64,000 nt of DNA from Alphaproteobacteria bacterium (GTDB lineage: Bacteria; Pseudomonadota; Alphaproteobacteria; CALKHQ01), in the NCBI GenBank assembly GCA_041396705.1, contig JAWKYB010000007.1, positions 186,001 to 250,000 of the forward strand, read 5' to 3'. The notes under the pieces were generated by a model. That model searched no databases and was not told where the DNA came from. It was given only the letters and a program-made list of their open reading frames with translations. Position numbers and translations under genes: made by a program. Of the stretch, positions 30,348 through 39,128 are shown in pieces; position 1 is the stretch's first letter, and each line of letters starts with the position of its first letter.

Positions 30348-31100
30348 ATGGCGGGTCATTCCCAGTTCAAGAACATCATGCACCGCAAGGGTGCGCAGGA
30401 CGCCAAGCGGGCGAAGCAGTTCGCCAAGCTGGCGCGCGAGGTGCTGGTCGCGGCGAAGTCGGGCATGCCCGACCCGAGCATGAACCCGCGCCTGCGCACT
30501 GCGATCGCCGCGGCGCGCGCGGCCAACATGCCGAAGGACCGGATCGACCGGGCGATCAAGCAGGCCGCGGGCGGCGACGACACCGCCAACTACGAGGAAA
30601 TCCGCTATGAGGGCTATGGCCCCGGCGGCGTCGCGCTGATCGTCGAGGCGCTGACCGACAACCGCAACCGCACCGCCTCGGAGGTGCGCTCGGCGTTCAA
30701 CAAATATGGCGGCACGCTGGGCGAGACCGGGTCGGTCGGCTTCATGTTCAACCGGGTCGGCGAGATCGTCTATCCCGCCGACGCCGCCGGCGACGAGGCG
30801 ATGTTCGAGGCGGCGCTGGAGGCCGGCGCGTCCGACGTCGACAGCGGCGGCGGCGGCCACGCGGTGACCTGCGAGCCGAACGACTTCAACGAGGTCCGCG
30901 ACGCGCTGGAGCAGAAGTTCGGCGAGCCGGAGTCGGCCGGGCTGGTCTGGAAGCCGGCGACCACCGCGCCGGTCGACGAGGATGCCGCGCGCACGCTGTT
31001 GAAGCTGATCGACGTGCTGGAGGACAGCGACGACGTGCAGACGGTCTCGGCCAATTTCGAGATCGACGAGGCGGTGATGGAACGGCTCAGCGCCGCCTGA
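30348..31100 (+). CDS. yebC: YebC/PmpR family protein
   Basis: A 250-residue YebC-family protein. The start MAGHSQFKNIMHRKGAQDAKRAKQF and the segments NMPKDRIDRAIKQAAGG, YEGYGPGGVALIVEALTDNRNRT and GGTLGETGSVGFMFNR are diagnostic. The family was annotated as a DNA-binding regulator (PmpR); recent work also ties it to relief of ribosome stalling at proline-rich sequences. It heads the ruvCAB cluster, a very common arrangement, 20 bp before ruvC. Confidence 0.96.
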   Translation: MAGHSQFKNIMHRKGAQDAKRAKQFAKLAREVLVAAKSGMPDPSMNPRLRTAIAAARAANMPKDRIDRAIKQAAGGDDTANYEEIRYEGYGPGGVALIVEALTDNRNRTASEVRSAFNKYGGTLGETGSVGFMFNRVGEIVYPADAAGDEAMFEAALEAGASDVDSGGGGHAVTCEPNDFNEVRDALEQKFGEPESAGLVWKPATTAPVDEDAARTLLKLIDVLEDSDDVQTVSANFEIDEAVMERLSAA

Positions 31101-31120
31101 GCCGGCGCGGGGAGGGGCTC

Positions 31121-31627
31121 TTGCGGCTGCTCGGCATCGACCCGGGACTGCAGCGCACCGGCTGGGGTGTGGTCGATGCGGTCGGCACCCGGCTGCGCCA
31201 CGTCGCCAACGGCGTGGTGACCTCGACCGCCACGCTGTCGCTGGCCGAGCGGCTGGCGGAGCTCTACGACGGGCTGGCCGCGGTGATCGAGGCGCACCGG
31301 CCGGTGGCGGCGGCGGTGGAGGAGACCTTCGTCAACAAGAACCCGACCACCACGCTGAAGCTGGGCCTGGCGCGCGGCGCGGCCCTGCTGGCGCCGGCGC
31401 GGGCCGGGCTGCCGGTGGCCGAATATCCGGCCAACCTGGTCAAGAAGACCGTGGTCGGCGCCGGCCATGCGGAAAAGCGGCAGGTCGACGCCATGGTTCG
31501 GGTGCTGCTGCCGGGCTGTGCCATCGCCGGGCCGGACGCGGCCGACGCGCTGGCGGTGGCGATCTGCCATGCCCACCACGGCACCGCGCGCGACTGGTCG
31601 GCGCTGGCGGCGGGGGCGCCGGCATGA
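31121..31627 (+). CDS. ruvC: Holliday junction endonuclease RuvC
   Basis: Cuts four-way DNA junctions during recombinational repair. The 168-residue protein starts with TTG (GGGAGGGG just upstream); no ATG or GTG fits the conserved beginning RLLGIDPGLQRTGWG. Catalytic acids are D7, a glutamate of VEETF near 67, and the late pair in EKRQVDAMVRVLL and DAADALAVAICHAH. The stop overlaps the ruvA ATG. Confidence 0.95.
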   Translation: MRLLGIDPGLQRTGWGVVDAVGTRLRHVANGVVTSTATLSLAERLAELYDGLAAVIEAHRPVAAAVEETFVNKNPTTTLKLGLARGAALLAPARAGLPVAEYPANLVKKTVVGAGHAEKRQVDAMVRVLLPGCAIAGPDAADALAVAICHAHHGTARDWSALAAGAPA

Positions 31628-32235
31628 TCGCCAGCCTGCGCGGCCGGGTCGCCGGCACCGGTGACGACTGGGCGGTGATCGACGTCGGCGGCGTCGGCTA
31701 TCTGGTGCACTGCCCGAAACGGACGCTGGGCGAACTGGAGCGCGCCACCGGCGAGGTCTCGGTGCATGTCGAGACCCATGTGCGCGAGGACCGCATCCAG
31801 CTGTTCGGCTTCGTGACGGAAGCGGAACGGCGCTGGTTCCGCCTGCTCAACAGCGTGCAGGGCGTCGGCGCCAAGGTCGCACTCGGCATCCTCGGCACGC
31901 TGCGGGTCGACGAGGTCGTCCAGGCGATCGCGCTGCAGGACAAGGCACCGTTGACCCGCGCGCCAAGCGTCGGCCCCAAGCTCGCCCAGCGCATCCTGGC
32001 CGAGCTGAAGGACAAGGCGGCCGGCATCGCGCTGCCGCAGGGCCTGGCGGCAGCGGCGGCGCCGGCGGCCGACGCCGGCGAGACCACGCTCGGCGATGCG
32101 GTCTCCGCGCTGGTCAACCTCGGCTTCGCCCAGGCCCAGGCGATGAGCGCGGTGGCGCGGGCAAGCCGGGCGGCCGGCGCCGGGGCCGACGTCGCCACGC
32201 TGATCCGCCACGGCCTGCGTGAGCTGAGCGCCTGA
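31624..32235 (+). CDS. ruvA: Holliday junction helicase subunit RuvA
   Basis: Junction-binding subunit that loads RuvB, 203 residues. The OB-fold N-terminus reads MIASLRGRVAGTGDDWAVIDVGGVGYLVH; two helix-hairpin-helix motifs follow (LLNSVQGVGAKVALGIL and APSVGPKLAQRILAELKDK). The C-terminal three-helix domain that contacts RuvB ends ADVATLIRHGLREL. Both ends overlap neighbours by a few bases, indicating coupled translation. Confidence 0.96.
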   Translation: MIASLRGRVAGTGDDWAVIDVGGVGYLVHCPKRTLGELERATGEVSVHVETHVREDRIQLFGFVTEAERRWFRLLNSVQGVGAKVALGILGTLRVDEVVQAIALQDKAPLTRAPSVGPKLAQRILAELKDKAAGIALPQGLAAAAAPAADAGETTLGDAVSALVNLGFAQAQAMSAVARASRAAGAGADVATLIRHGLRELSA

Positions 32236-33326
32236 TGGCGGCGGGCGGCATCGGCGACGCCGCGGCGCGGCTGGTTGACCCCGGCGCCACGGCCGGCGAC
32301 GGCGCCGACCGGGCGCTGCGGCCGCAGGCGCTGGACGATTTCGTCGGCCAGGCGCAGCTGCGCGCCACCCTGTCGGTCTATGTCAGCGCGGCACGGTCGC
32401 GGGCGGAGGCGATGGACCATGTGCTGCTGGCCGGCCCGCCGGGGTTGGGCAAGACCACGCTCGCCCAGATCATCGCCCGCGAACTGGGGGTCAATTTCCG
32501 CGCCACCTCCGGGCCGGTGATCGCGCGCGCGGGCGACCTCGCCGCGGTGCTGACCAATCTCGAGCCGCGCGACGTGCTGTTCATCGACGAGATCCACCGG
32601 CTGAACCCGGCGGTCGAGGAGATCCTCTATCCGGCGATGGAGGATCTGCAGCTCGACCTGATGATCGGCGAGGGGCCGGCCGCGCGCTCCGTGCGCATCG
32701 ACCTCGCCCCGTTCACGCTGATCGGCGCCACCACCCGCGCCGGCCTGATCACCACGCCGCTGCGCGACCGCTTCGGCATTCCGCTGCAGCTGAATTTCTA
32801 CACGCCGGAGGAGCTGCTGGTGATCGTGCGCCGGGCCGGCGGCCTGATGGGGATGATGCTGACCGACGACGGCGCGCAGGAGATCGCCAAGCGCTCGCGC
32901 GGCACCCCGCGCATCGCCGGCCGTCTGCTGCGGCGCGTGCGCGATTTCGCGGCGGTCGAGGGCGACAGCGCGGTCGACGCGGCGGTGGCCGACCGCGCGC
33001 TGACCCGCATGGAGGTGGACGCCCGCGGGCTCGATGCGCTCGACCGGCGCTACCTTGCCTGCCTGGTCACCAACTACGACGGCGGTCCGGTCGGGGTGGA
33101 GACCCTGTCGGCGGCGCTGTCGGAGCAGCGCGACGTGCTGGAGGACGTGATCGAGCCGTTCCTGATCCAGCAGGGCTTCATCCAGCGCACGCCGCGCGGC
33201 CGCATGGTCTCCGCGCTGGGCTGGAGCCACCTCGGGCTGGCGCCGCCCGCCGCCCACGCGCGCGCGGCGGAACGCGCCCAGTTCGACCTGCTGTCCGCGG
33301 CGCAAGATTCGGACGATGACGACTGA
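32235..33326 (+). CDS. ruvB: Holliday junction helicase motor RuvB
   Basis: AAA+ ATPase that drives branch migration, 363 residues. Walker A is GPPGLGKT (67-74), Walker B is DEIH (118-121), sensor 1 lies in GATTRAGLIT and the arginine-finger region in LRDRFGIPLQLNFY. The winged-helix C-terminus has IQQGFIQRTPRGRM. The first 25 residues are an alanine-glycine-rich extension. It overlaps ybgC by 11 bp. Confidence 0.97.
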   Translation: MAAGGIGDAAARLVDPGATAGDGADRALRPQALDDFVGQAQLRATLSVYVSAARSRAEAMDHVLLAGPPGLGKTTLAQIIARELGVNFRATSGPVIARAGDLAAVLTNLEPRDVLFIDEIHRLNPAVEEILYPAMEDLQLDLMIGEGPAARSVRIDLAPFTLIGATTRAGLITTPLRDRFGIPLQLNFYTPEELLVIVRRAGGLMGMMLTDDGAQEIAKRSRGTPRIAGRLLRRVRDFAAVEGDSAVDAAVADRALTRMEVDARGLDALDRRYLACLVTNYDGGPVGVETLSAALSEQRDVLEDVIEPFLIQQGFIQRTPRGRMVSALGWSHLGLAPPAAHARAAERAQFDLLSAAQDSDDDD

Positions 33327-33744
33327 GGCCGGGCACCGGTTCCGGCTGCGGGTCTATTACGAGGACACCGACGCCGCCGGCATCGTCTACTACGCCAACT
33401 ACCTGCGCTTCGCCGAGCGGGCCCGGACCGAGTATCTGCGCGCCGCCGGGGTGCAGCAAAGCGCATTAAAGGATGGCGAAGGGGTCTTGTTCGCGGTGCG
33501 GCGATGTGAAATCGACTATCTTCGGCCGGCGCGACTCGACGACGAGCTGGAGGTGTGCAGCCGCATCACGGCGCTGGGCGGCGCGTCGGTGACAATGCGG
33601 CAAGAGATCATGCGGTCTGCCGAGATTTTGGCACAATTGTCGGTTCGGGTGGCCTGCGTCGACCTTGCGGGGCGGCCGGCCCGGATGCCGGCGCGGGTGC
33701 GGGCGCTGTTCGGCGCCGGACGGCACGGGGTGCCGGCAGGCTGA
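33316..33744 (+). CDS. ybgC: Tol-Pal-associated acyl-CoA thioesterase YbgC
   Basis: A 142-residue hot-dog fold thioesterase. The catalytic aspartate lies in YYEDTDAAGIVYYANYLRFAERARTE. In enterobacteria the protein associates with the inner membrane and acyl carrier protein, linking the tol-pal locus to phospholipid synthesis. It overlaps ruvB and precedes tolQ by 81 bp. Confidence 0.94.
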   Translation: MTTEAGHRFRLRVYYEDTDAAGIVYYANYLRFAERARTEYLRAAGVQQSALKDGEGVLFAVRRCEIDYLRPARLDDELEVCSRITALGGASVTMRQEIMRSAEILAQLSVRVACVDLAGRPARMPARVRALFGAGRHGVPAG

Positions 33745-33825
33745 AGCGATTCGCGGCCCGGGCGGCCGCCGCGCCGGATGCGTTGGCGGCATCGGCGTCG
33801 GGAAGGGGGAAGTGGACGAAACCTG

Positions 33826-34548
33826 ATGGATAACGATGTCGCGGTAACCGCGGTCGACGTGGCCACGCTGGCCAGCGATGACCTGACCCTGATCGGCCTG
33901 TTCCTCAAGGCCGACATCGTCGTCAAGCTGGTGATGGTGCTGCTGGTGCTGGCTTCGATCTGGAGCTGGACGGTGATCATCGAGAAGGCGTTGCGCTTCA
34001 CGCGGCTGAAGCGGCAGGCGGACAAGTTCGAGGACAGCTTCTGGTCCGGCGGGTCGCTGGACGACCTGTACGAGCGCGTCGGCGGCAGCCCGACCGACCC
34101 GATGGCCGCGGTGTTCGCCGCCGCGATGCGGGAATGGCGCCGGTCGGCCAGCCAGCTGACCGGCAGCGTGTACCACAGCCTGCAGGACCGGATCGAGCGG
34201 GTGATGGCGGTGACCATCAGCCGCGAGCTCGACCGCGTCGGCCGGCGCACCACATTCCTGGCCACCGCCGGCAGCGCGGCGCCGTTCGTCGGGCTGTTCG
34301 GCACGGTGTGGGGCATCATGAACACCTTCACCGCCATCGCCGACATGAACAACACCACCCTGACCACGGTGGCGCCGGGCATCGCCGAGGCGCTGTTCGC
34401 CACCGCGATGGGCCTGTTCGTCGCGATCCCGGCGGTGATCGGCTACAACCGGCTCAGCGAGGCGATGCGCCGCTATGCCGCCCGTCTGAACAATTTCTCA
34501 GCCGAGTTCGCCGCCATCATTTCGCGCCAATTGGACGCGAAGGGTTGA
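33826..34548 (+). CDS. tolQ: Tol-Pal system proton-channel subunit TolQ
   Basis: MotA/TolQ/ExbB family, 240 residues with three membrane helices: LFLKADIVVKLVMVLLVLASIWSW near the N-terminus and two after position 140. The conserved region FLATAGSAAPFVGLFGTVWGIMNTF is complete. With TolR it uses the proton motive force to drive TolA during outer-membrane constriction. ATG 33826 fits the family start; the ribosome-binding site (GGAAGGGGGA) is rather far upstream. Confidence 0.96.
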   Translation: MDNDVAVTAVDVATLASDDLTLIGLFLKADIVVKLVMVLLVLASIWSWTVIIEKALRFTRLKRQADKFEDSFWSGGSLDDLYERVGGSPTDPMAAVFAAAMREWRRSASQLTGSVYHSLQDRIERVMAVTISRELDRVGRRTTFLATAGSAAPFVGLFGTVWGIMNTFTAIADMNNTTLTTVAPGIAEALFATAMGLFVAIPAVIGYNRLSEAMRRYAARLNNFSAEFAAIISRQLDAKG

Positions 34549-34570
34549 GGCACGGGTCCGGGAGCAGGCC

Positions 34571-34996
34571 ATGGCGATCAAGCTGAACGATGGCGGCGGC
34601 GACCCCTATGCGCCGATGTCGGAGATCAACGTCACGCCGTTCGTCGACGTGATGCTGGTGCTGCTGATCGTGTTCATTGTCACCGCGCCGCTGCTGGCGG
34701 TCGGCGTCGATGTCGACCTGCCGCAGGCCGAGGCGCCGGCGCTGCCCAGCCAGGACGTGCCGCTGGTGATCAGCGTCGACCGCGACGCCAACGTCTATAT
34801 CGGCGACGAGCAGGTGGCCCCTGCCGACCTGATCGACCGGCTGTCCGGCATCGTCGGCGAGGACGAGAACCGGCGCATCTTCGTGCGCGGCGACCAGACC
34901 GTCACCTATGGGCGGATCATGGAGGTGATGGGACTGATCATCCAGTCCGGCTTCACCCACGTGTCGCTGGTCGCCGAGCTGCCGCAGGACCGCTAG
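34571..34996 (+). CDS. tolR: Tol-Pal system protein TolR
   Basis: ExbD/TolR family, 141 residues. EINVTPFVDVMLVLLIVFIVTAPLL contains the single membrane helix with the proton-relay aspartate in FVDVMLVLL. The periplasmic domain runs from about 45 to 141 and ends SGFTHVSLVAELP. It sits 22 bp after tolQ. Confidence 0.96.
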   Translation: MAIKLNDGGGDPYAPMSEINVTPFVDVMLVLLIVFIVTAPLLAVGVDVDLPQAEAPALPSQDVPLVISVDRDANVYIGDEQVAPADLIDRLSGIVGEDENRRIFVRGDQTVTYGRIMEVMGLIIQSGFTHVSLVAELPQDR

Positions 34997-35024
34997 GGAC
35001 GGGGTGGTGGAGAGGAGCCGATCG

Positions 35025-36386
35025 ATGCCCGAGCGCCGCGAGACCGATCGCAGGGAGCCGTTCCTGCCGACCTCGACCCTGGCGTCGGTGGCGCTGCATG
35101 CGCTGATCGCAGTGCCGGTGATCTTCGACCTGGACCTGTTCGGTTCGCGTCTCGACGACGTCGAGGTCGCATTCGCCGTCGGCATGGTGCCGCTGAGCGA
35201 GGTGACCGCCGCGCCGGACATCGGCGAGATCACGCCGCCGCGCCCGCTGGAGCGGCTGGAGGAGCCGGCCGGCAACGAAGCGCGCGAGGTCGAGACCGTC
35301 GACGCCGAGGCGCCGGAGCAGGCCCCGACCGCCGAGGCCGCGCCGGAGGCGGCCGCGGCGCCGCCGGTGTCGGACGAGCCGCTGCCGGAGGACTTGCAGC
35401 CGGCCGAGGTCCAGCCGGAGACGCCGCCGCAGCTTGCCGCCGCCGAGGCGCCGCCGCCGCCCGCCCTGACCCAGGCGCCCGAGCTGCCGCCGGAGCCGAC
35501 CGCCGAGCCCGCGCCGGCCCCGCCGCCGGCTTTGGCCGAGCCGGACCTGCCCGAGCAGCCGACCACGCCGGCCGAGGAGGCGCCACAGGTGGCGGCCTTG
35601 GAGTCGCCGAACCTGCCGAGCGAGCCGCAGCCGGAAGATCGCCCGTCGGCGCCGGCGGTGCCCGCGCCGCCGCTGCCGCCGGAGCGCACCCAGGCGCGCG
35701 TGCGCACCGAGCCCGAGCCGGCGGTCGACGAGGAGGACGACGAGGAGCCGCCGGTGGAGGCCGACCGTCCGCCGGCGCCCGCGGCGCTGCCCGAGCAGCC
35801 GGAGGAGACCCAGGTGGCGGTGCTGGAGCCGCCGCCGGTGCCGTCGTTCACGCCGCAGCGCGAGCGCGCGCCGGAGCCGCCGCGCCCGCAGACGCCGGTG
35901 GTCGACAACACCGCCGAGCCGCCGGACCAGCCCTCGCCGGTCGACACCCTGCTGGCCAGCCTGAACCAGGACACCAGTGCCGCCAACAGTGCCCAGGGCA
36001 CCGGCAGCGACGTCGGATCCGGCGGCAGTTCCGGCAGCGGCAACGCCCAGTCGGGCGCCCGCCTGACCGGAGCGACCCTGACCCTGAGCGAGGAAGAGGC
36101 GCTGCGCGGGCAATTGGCGCGGTGCTGGCTGCTGCCGGCCGGCGCGTCCGGCGTCGAGACCATGTCGGTGACGATCCGCGCGGTGATGCGGCCCGACCGC
36201 ACGGTCGAGGGCCGGGCCCAGATCGTCGATCCGCAGAATCGCATGGCCAGCGACCCGGCGTTCCAGGCGTTCGCGGAGTCGGCCTACCGCGCGGTGATGA
36301 CCTGCCAGCCGCTGCTGCTGCCGCCGGATCGCTATGCGGACTGGAGCGTGCTGAACCTGAATTTCGACCCGCGCAACATGTTCTAG
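35025..36386 (+). CDS. tolA: Tol-Pal system protein TolA (proline/glutamate-rich)
   Basis: The 453-residue protein that spans the periplasm from TolQR to TolB-Pal. There is one N-terminal membrane helix (ASVALHALIAVPVIFDL). A very long low-complexity stretch of Ala, Pro and Glu (about 75-305) replaces the Lys/Ala-rich helix of enterobacterial TolA. The C-terminal TonB-like domain (about 345-453) has LRGQLARCWLLPAG and two cysteines likely to pair. ATG 35025 after GAGAGGAG is preferred over GTG 35004. Identification rests on position and architecture. Confidence 0.9.
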   Translation: MPERRETDRREPFLPTSTLASVALHALIAVPVIFDLDLFGSRLDDVEVAFAVGMVPLSEVTAAPDIGEITPPRPLERLEEPAGNEAREVETVDAEAPEQAPTAEAAPEAAAAPPVSDEPLPEDLQPAEVQPETPPQLAAAEAPPPPALTQAPELPPEPTAEPAPAPPPALAEPDLPEQPTTPAEEAPQVAALESPNLPSEPQPEDRPSAPAVPAPPLPPERTQARVRTEPEPAVDEEDDEEPPVEADRPPAPAALPEQPEETQVAVLEPPPVPSFTPQRERAPEPPRPQTPVVDNTAEPPDQPSPVDTLLASLNQDTSAANSAQGTGSDVGSGGSSGSGNAQSGARLTGATLTLSEEEALRGQLARCWLLPAGASGVETMSVTIRAVMRPDRTVEGRAQIVDPQNRMASDPAFQAFAESAYRAVMTCQPLLLPPDRYADWSVLNLNFDPRNMF

Positions 36387-36444
36387 GCATGGGCCGGCGG
36401 GCTGTGGGCGAACGCCGAACGGCGGGGATGCGAGGAGGAATGGC

Positions 36445-37794
36445 ATGAAGGCATTTGGCTCGGGACGCGCAGCCGCGGCTGCGCTGGCCTTGGGTGCGGC
36501 GCGGGTCGGCGCGCCCCTGCTGGTGCCGGCGGCCCGCGCGGAGGTCACGGTCGACATCAACAGCGGCACGGTCGCGCCGCTGCCGATCGCCGTTTCCAAC
36601 CTGCACGGCGCGTCGCTGGAGGGCAACGAGCTGGGCCGCCAGATCAGCGAGGTGATCAGCAACGACCTGCGTTCGTCCGGCCTGTTCGCCCCGATCGACC
36701 AGGGCCGTTTTCCGCAGCAGCCCGACGCGCTGCAGCTGACCCCCAATTTCAGTGCCTGGCAGGGCATCAACGCCCAGGCGCTGGTCAGCGGCGCCGCGAC
36801 CATCCAGGGCGACGGCCAGCTCGGCGTCGAGTTCCGGCTGTGGGACGTGTTCGGCGGCGACCAGCTGGCCGGCTTCGCCTATACCACCGAGCCCGACAAC
36901 TGGCGCCGCATCGCCCACATCATCGCGGATGCGATCTACAAGCGGCTGACCGGCGAGGAAGGCTATTTCGATTCGCGGGTGGTGTTCATCTCGGAGTCCG
37001 GTCCGGCGTCGAACCGGATCAAGCGGCTGGCGATCATGGACCAGGACGGCGCCAACCTGCGCATGCTGACCGACGGCAGCTATCTGGTGCTGACGCCGCG
37101 CTTCTCGCCGTCGACGCAGGACATCACCTACGTCGCCTATATCAACAACCAGCCGCGCGTGTACCTGTTCAATATCGACAGCGGGGCGCAGGAGATCCTG
37201 GGCAACTTCCCCGGCATGACCTTCGCGCCGCGGTTCACGCCGAACGGCCAGTCGGTGCTGCTCAGCATCGCCCAGGGCGGCAACAGCGAGATCTATCAGC
37301 TGTCGCTGGCCGGCCGCCAGCTGAACAGGCTGACCAACCATCCGGCCATCGACACCGCGCCGTCGATGAGCCCGGACGGCAGCCGCATCGTGTTCGAATC
37401 CGACCGGTCCGGCTCGCAGCAGCTCTATGTGATGGGTGCCGGCGGCGGCGATGCCCAGCGGATCAGCTTCGGCGACGGGCGCTATGCCACGCCGGTGTGG
37501 TCGCCGCGCGGCGACCTGATCGCCTTCACCAAGATCCTGGGCGGCACCTTCTATATCGGCGTGATGCGGCCGGACGGCAGCGGCGAGCGCCTGCTGGCCG
37601 ACGGCTATCTGGTGGAAAGCCCGACCTGGGCGCCGAACGGGCGGGTGCTGATGTACTACACCCAGGGCCCGACCAGCTCCAGCGGCGCCACCTCCAGTGC
37701 GATCTACAGCGTCGACGTGACCGGACGCAACGTGCAGCGGATCAACACCGGCGGCGACGGGTCCGACCCCGCCTGGTCGCCGCTGCTGCCCTAG
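36445..37794 (+). CDS. tolB: Tol-Pal system protein TolB
   Basis: Periplasmic partner of Pal, 449 residues with a signal peptide ending around AARAEV. The N-terminal alpha/beta domain has SNDLRSSGLFAPID. The six-bladed beta propeller is recognisable from repeated PxFSPxxxxIxY-type blades: LTPRFSPSTQDITYVAY, APRFTPNGQSVLLS, TAPSMSPDGSRIVFESD, TPVWSPRGDLIAFTK and ESPTWAPNGRVLMYY. No pal or ybgF gene follows; the locus ends here, facing an unrelated convergent gene. Confidence 0.96.
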   Translation: MKAFGSGRAAAAALALGAARVGAPLLVPAARAEVTVDINSGTVAPLPIAVSNLHGASLEGNELGRQISEVISNDLRSSGLFAPIDQGRFPQQPDALQLTPNFSAWQGINAQALVSGAATIQGDGQLGVEFRLWDVFGGDQLAGFAYTTEPDNWRRIAHIIADAIYKRLTGEEGYFDSRVVFISESGPASNRIKRLAIMDQDGANLRMLTDGSYLVLTPRFSPSTQDITYVAYINNQPRVYLFNIDSGAQEILGNFPGMTFAPRFTPNGQSVLLSIAQGGNSEIYQLSLAGRQLNRLTNHPAIDTAPSMSPDGSRIVFESDRSGSQQLYVMGAGGGDAQRISFGDGRYATPVWSPRGDLIAFTKILGGTFYIGVMRPDGSGERLLADGYLVESPTWAPNGRVLMYYTQGPTSSSGATSSAIYSVDVTGRNVQRINTGGDGSDPAWSPLLP

Positions 37795-37801
37795 TCTCGC
37801 G

Positions 37802-37829
37802 GGCCCGGCGGCCGCACGGTCGCCGGGCC
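37802..37829. terminator. Hairpin between convergent tolB and the small unknown gene
   Basis: GGCCCGGCG (37802-37810) pairs with CGCCGGGCC (37821-37829) across a 10-nt loop. It fills the 36-bp gap between two convergent stop codons and may end transcripts from both sides. Confidence 0.55.
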
Positions 37830-37830
37830 G

Positions 37831-38175
37831 CTACTGCACGAAGTTGGCCTCTTCGCCGATGTCGACCTGAAGCGCGATCGTCTTGCCGTGGATCGCCGGC
37901 AGCTTGCGGGCATTGCGCGGCAGCGGGATGTTCAGCTCCAGGCAGAACTTGACCAGCAGGCGCAGCACCTGGGCGCGGTCGAGGGTGAAGCTGAACTCGC
38001 CGCCGCCGGCCTGCTTGGTCCGGCGGCAGATCACGACCAGGCCGGCATCGCGCTCCGGCGTGATCGACACGAAATCCTCGACGTCGTCCAGTTGCGAGCC
38101 GCCGCGCAGGAACGAGCGCGTGGCGTCGTGCATCTCGGATTCGCTCAAAATGATTCGGCGCAATTCGGTTGGCAT
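37831..38175 (-). CDS. Small protein of unknown function, paralog 1
   Basis: A 114-residue cytosolic protein I cannot assign. It begins MPTELRRIILSESEM and shares clear blocks with the gene at 38551: ELRRIIL at the start, a middle pair of beta-like segments, and KFCLELNIPLPRNARK followed by IALQV near the end. No signal peptide, membrane helix or known catalytic motif is visible. The conserved basic block NARK and the alternating hydrophobic strands suggest a small alpha/beta domain, but that is only inference. It converges on tolB. Confidence 0.7.
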   Translation of the reverse strand: MPTELRRIILSESEMHDATRSFLRGGSQLDDVEDFVSITPERDAGLVVICRRTKQAGGGEFSFTLDRAQVLRLLVKFCLELNIPLPRNARKLPAIHGKTIALQVDIGEEANFVQ

Positions 38176-38550
38176 GAAAGGCTCTTGTCATTCGCCCGAA
38201 GCGGGGGGTTGCGGACGGCAGATAGACGCAATTGATAAGTCAGGCGGTCGGCCTACCCCATGATAGAAAGCGGCTACACCGATGACTCGAAACGATATTT
38301 CTTGTTCCCGTTGCATATCTGCAACAACATTCACGTGTTTCGGCCATGCGCAGGGCCTTTCACCCGAGGCGATAGTCGCGCATACGAATGTACACTTCTT
38401 GGGCGGAAATGATGGGTCGGGCGGTAGCTCCGGCCGGCGAGATCGGCGAAGCGGCCGTCATCGGGCTTGTCCGCCAGCGCTCTGCCGCGCGTCGGGGCCG
38501 GGCCGGCCGGCTGGACGTGTGCGGTGTCGAGTCCGGTCCGCGCGGCGCGG
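38176..38550. other. Spacer between the two small paralogs
   Basis: A 375-bp gap, noticeably less GC-rich between about 38215 and 38420 than its surroundings. It holds a GTTGCA/TGCAAC inverted repeat with a 4-nt spacer (38310-38325). On the minus strand the sequence TATCAT near 38263-38268 could be a -10 box for the gene at 37831. No gene was found. Confidence 0.4.
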
Positions 38551-38973
38551 TCAGATCAGGGTGGAGTTGTCTTCGATCTCGACCGGCGCGGCGGAGGCGG
38601 GCAGGTCGCGCAGGGCCTGGGTGCGGCCGTCAAAGTCCGCGGTCTCCGGGCCGCCGAGATTGACCTGCAGCGCGATCGAGCCAGACGCCGGCACCGCCTT
38701 CTTGCGGGCGCTGCGCGCGAGCGGGATGTTGTTCTCGAGGCAGAAGCGGATCAGCAGCGCGGTGGCGTGCTCGACCGACAAGAGCACGCTGGTCTCGCGC
38801 TCGGCGCCGCCGTCGCGCCGAACAACGCGCGCCGCGATCGACCCGTCGCGGTTGCCGCTGACGGCGATGGTCGAGACGATGCCGAACTCGTCGTGATTCG
38901 CCCGCAGATACGAACGCACCGCGACCAGGAACTCATCCGGCTCGAGGATGATCCGCCTCAGTTCGATCGCCAT
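38551..38973 (-). CDS. Small protein of unknown function, paralog 2
   Basis: A 140-residue relative of the protein at 37831. It shares ELRRIIL at the N-terminus, an SYLR helix, and RFCLENNIPLARSARK followed by SIALQVNLGG. It has about 25 extra residues at the C-terminus (acidic, ending EDNSTLI). GGGAG lies 8 bases before the ATG. Two homologous copies in a row, with different tails and an AT-richer spacer, suggest duplication and divergence. No function is proposed. Confidence 0.72.
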   Translation of the reverse strand: MAIELRRIILEPDEFLVAVRSYLRANHDEFGIVSTIAVSGNRDGSIAARVVRRDGGAERETSVLLSVEHATALLIRFCLENNIPLARSARKKAVPASGSIALQVNLGGPETADFDGRTQALRDLPASAAPVEIEDNSTLI

Positions 38974-39128
38974 CGATACGCTCCCTTCGTCAGCCGGAAA
39001 CTGCTAGGCCAAAGGAGTTGAGGAACCGTGAAACCCGCTGATCGCGCACGATAAATACCGCATCGCGCGACCGTTGCGAAACCAACGATTCAGCTGTCGG
39101 GCGCCTGGCCTCGCGACCGGCGAAGCCG

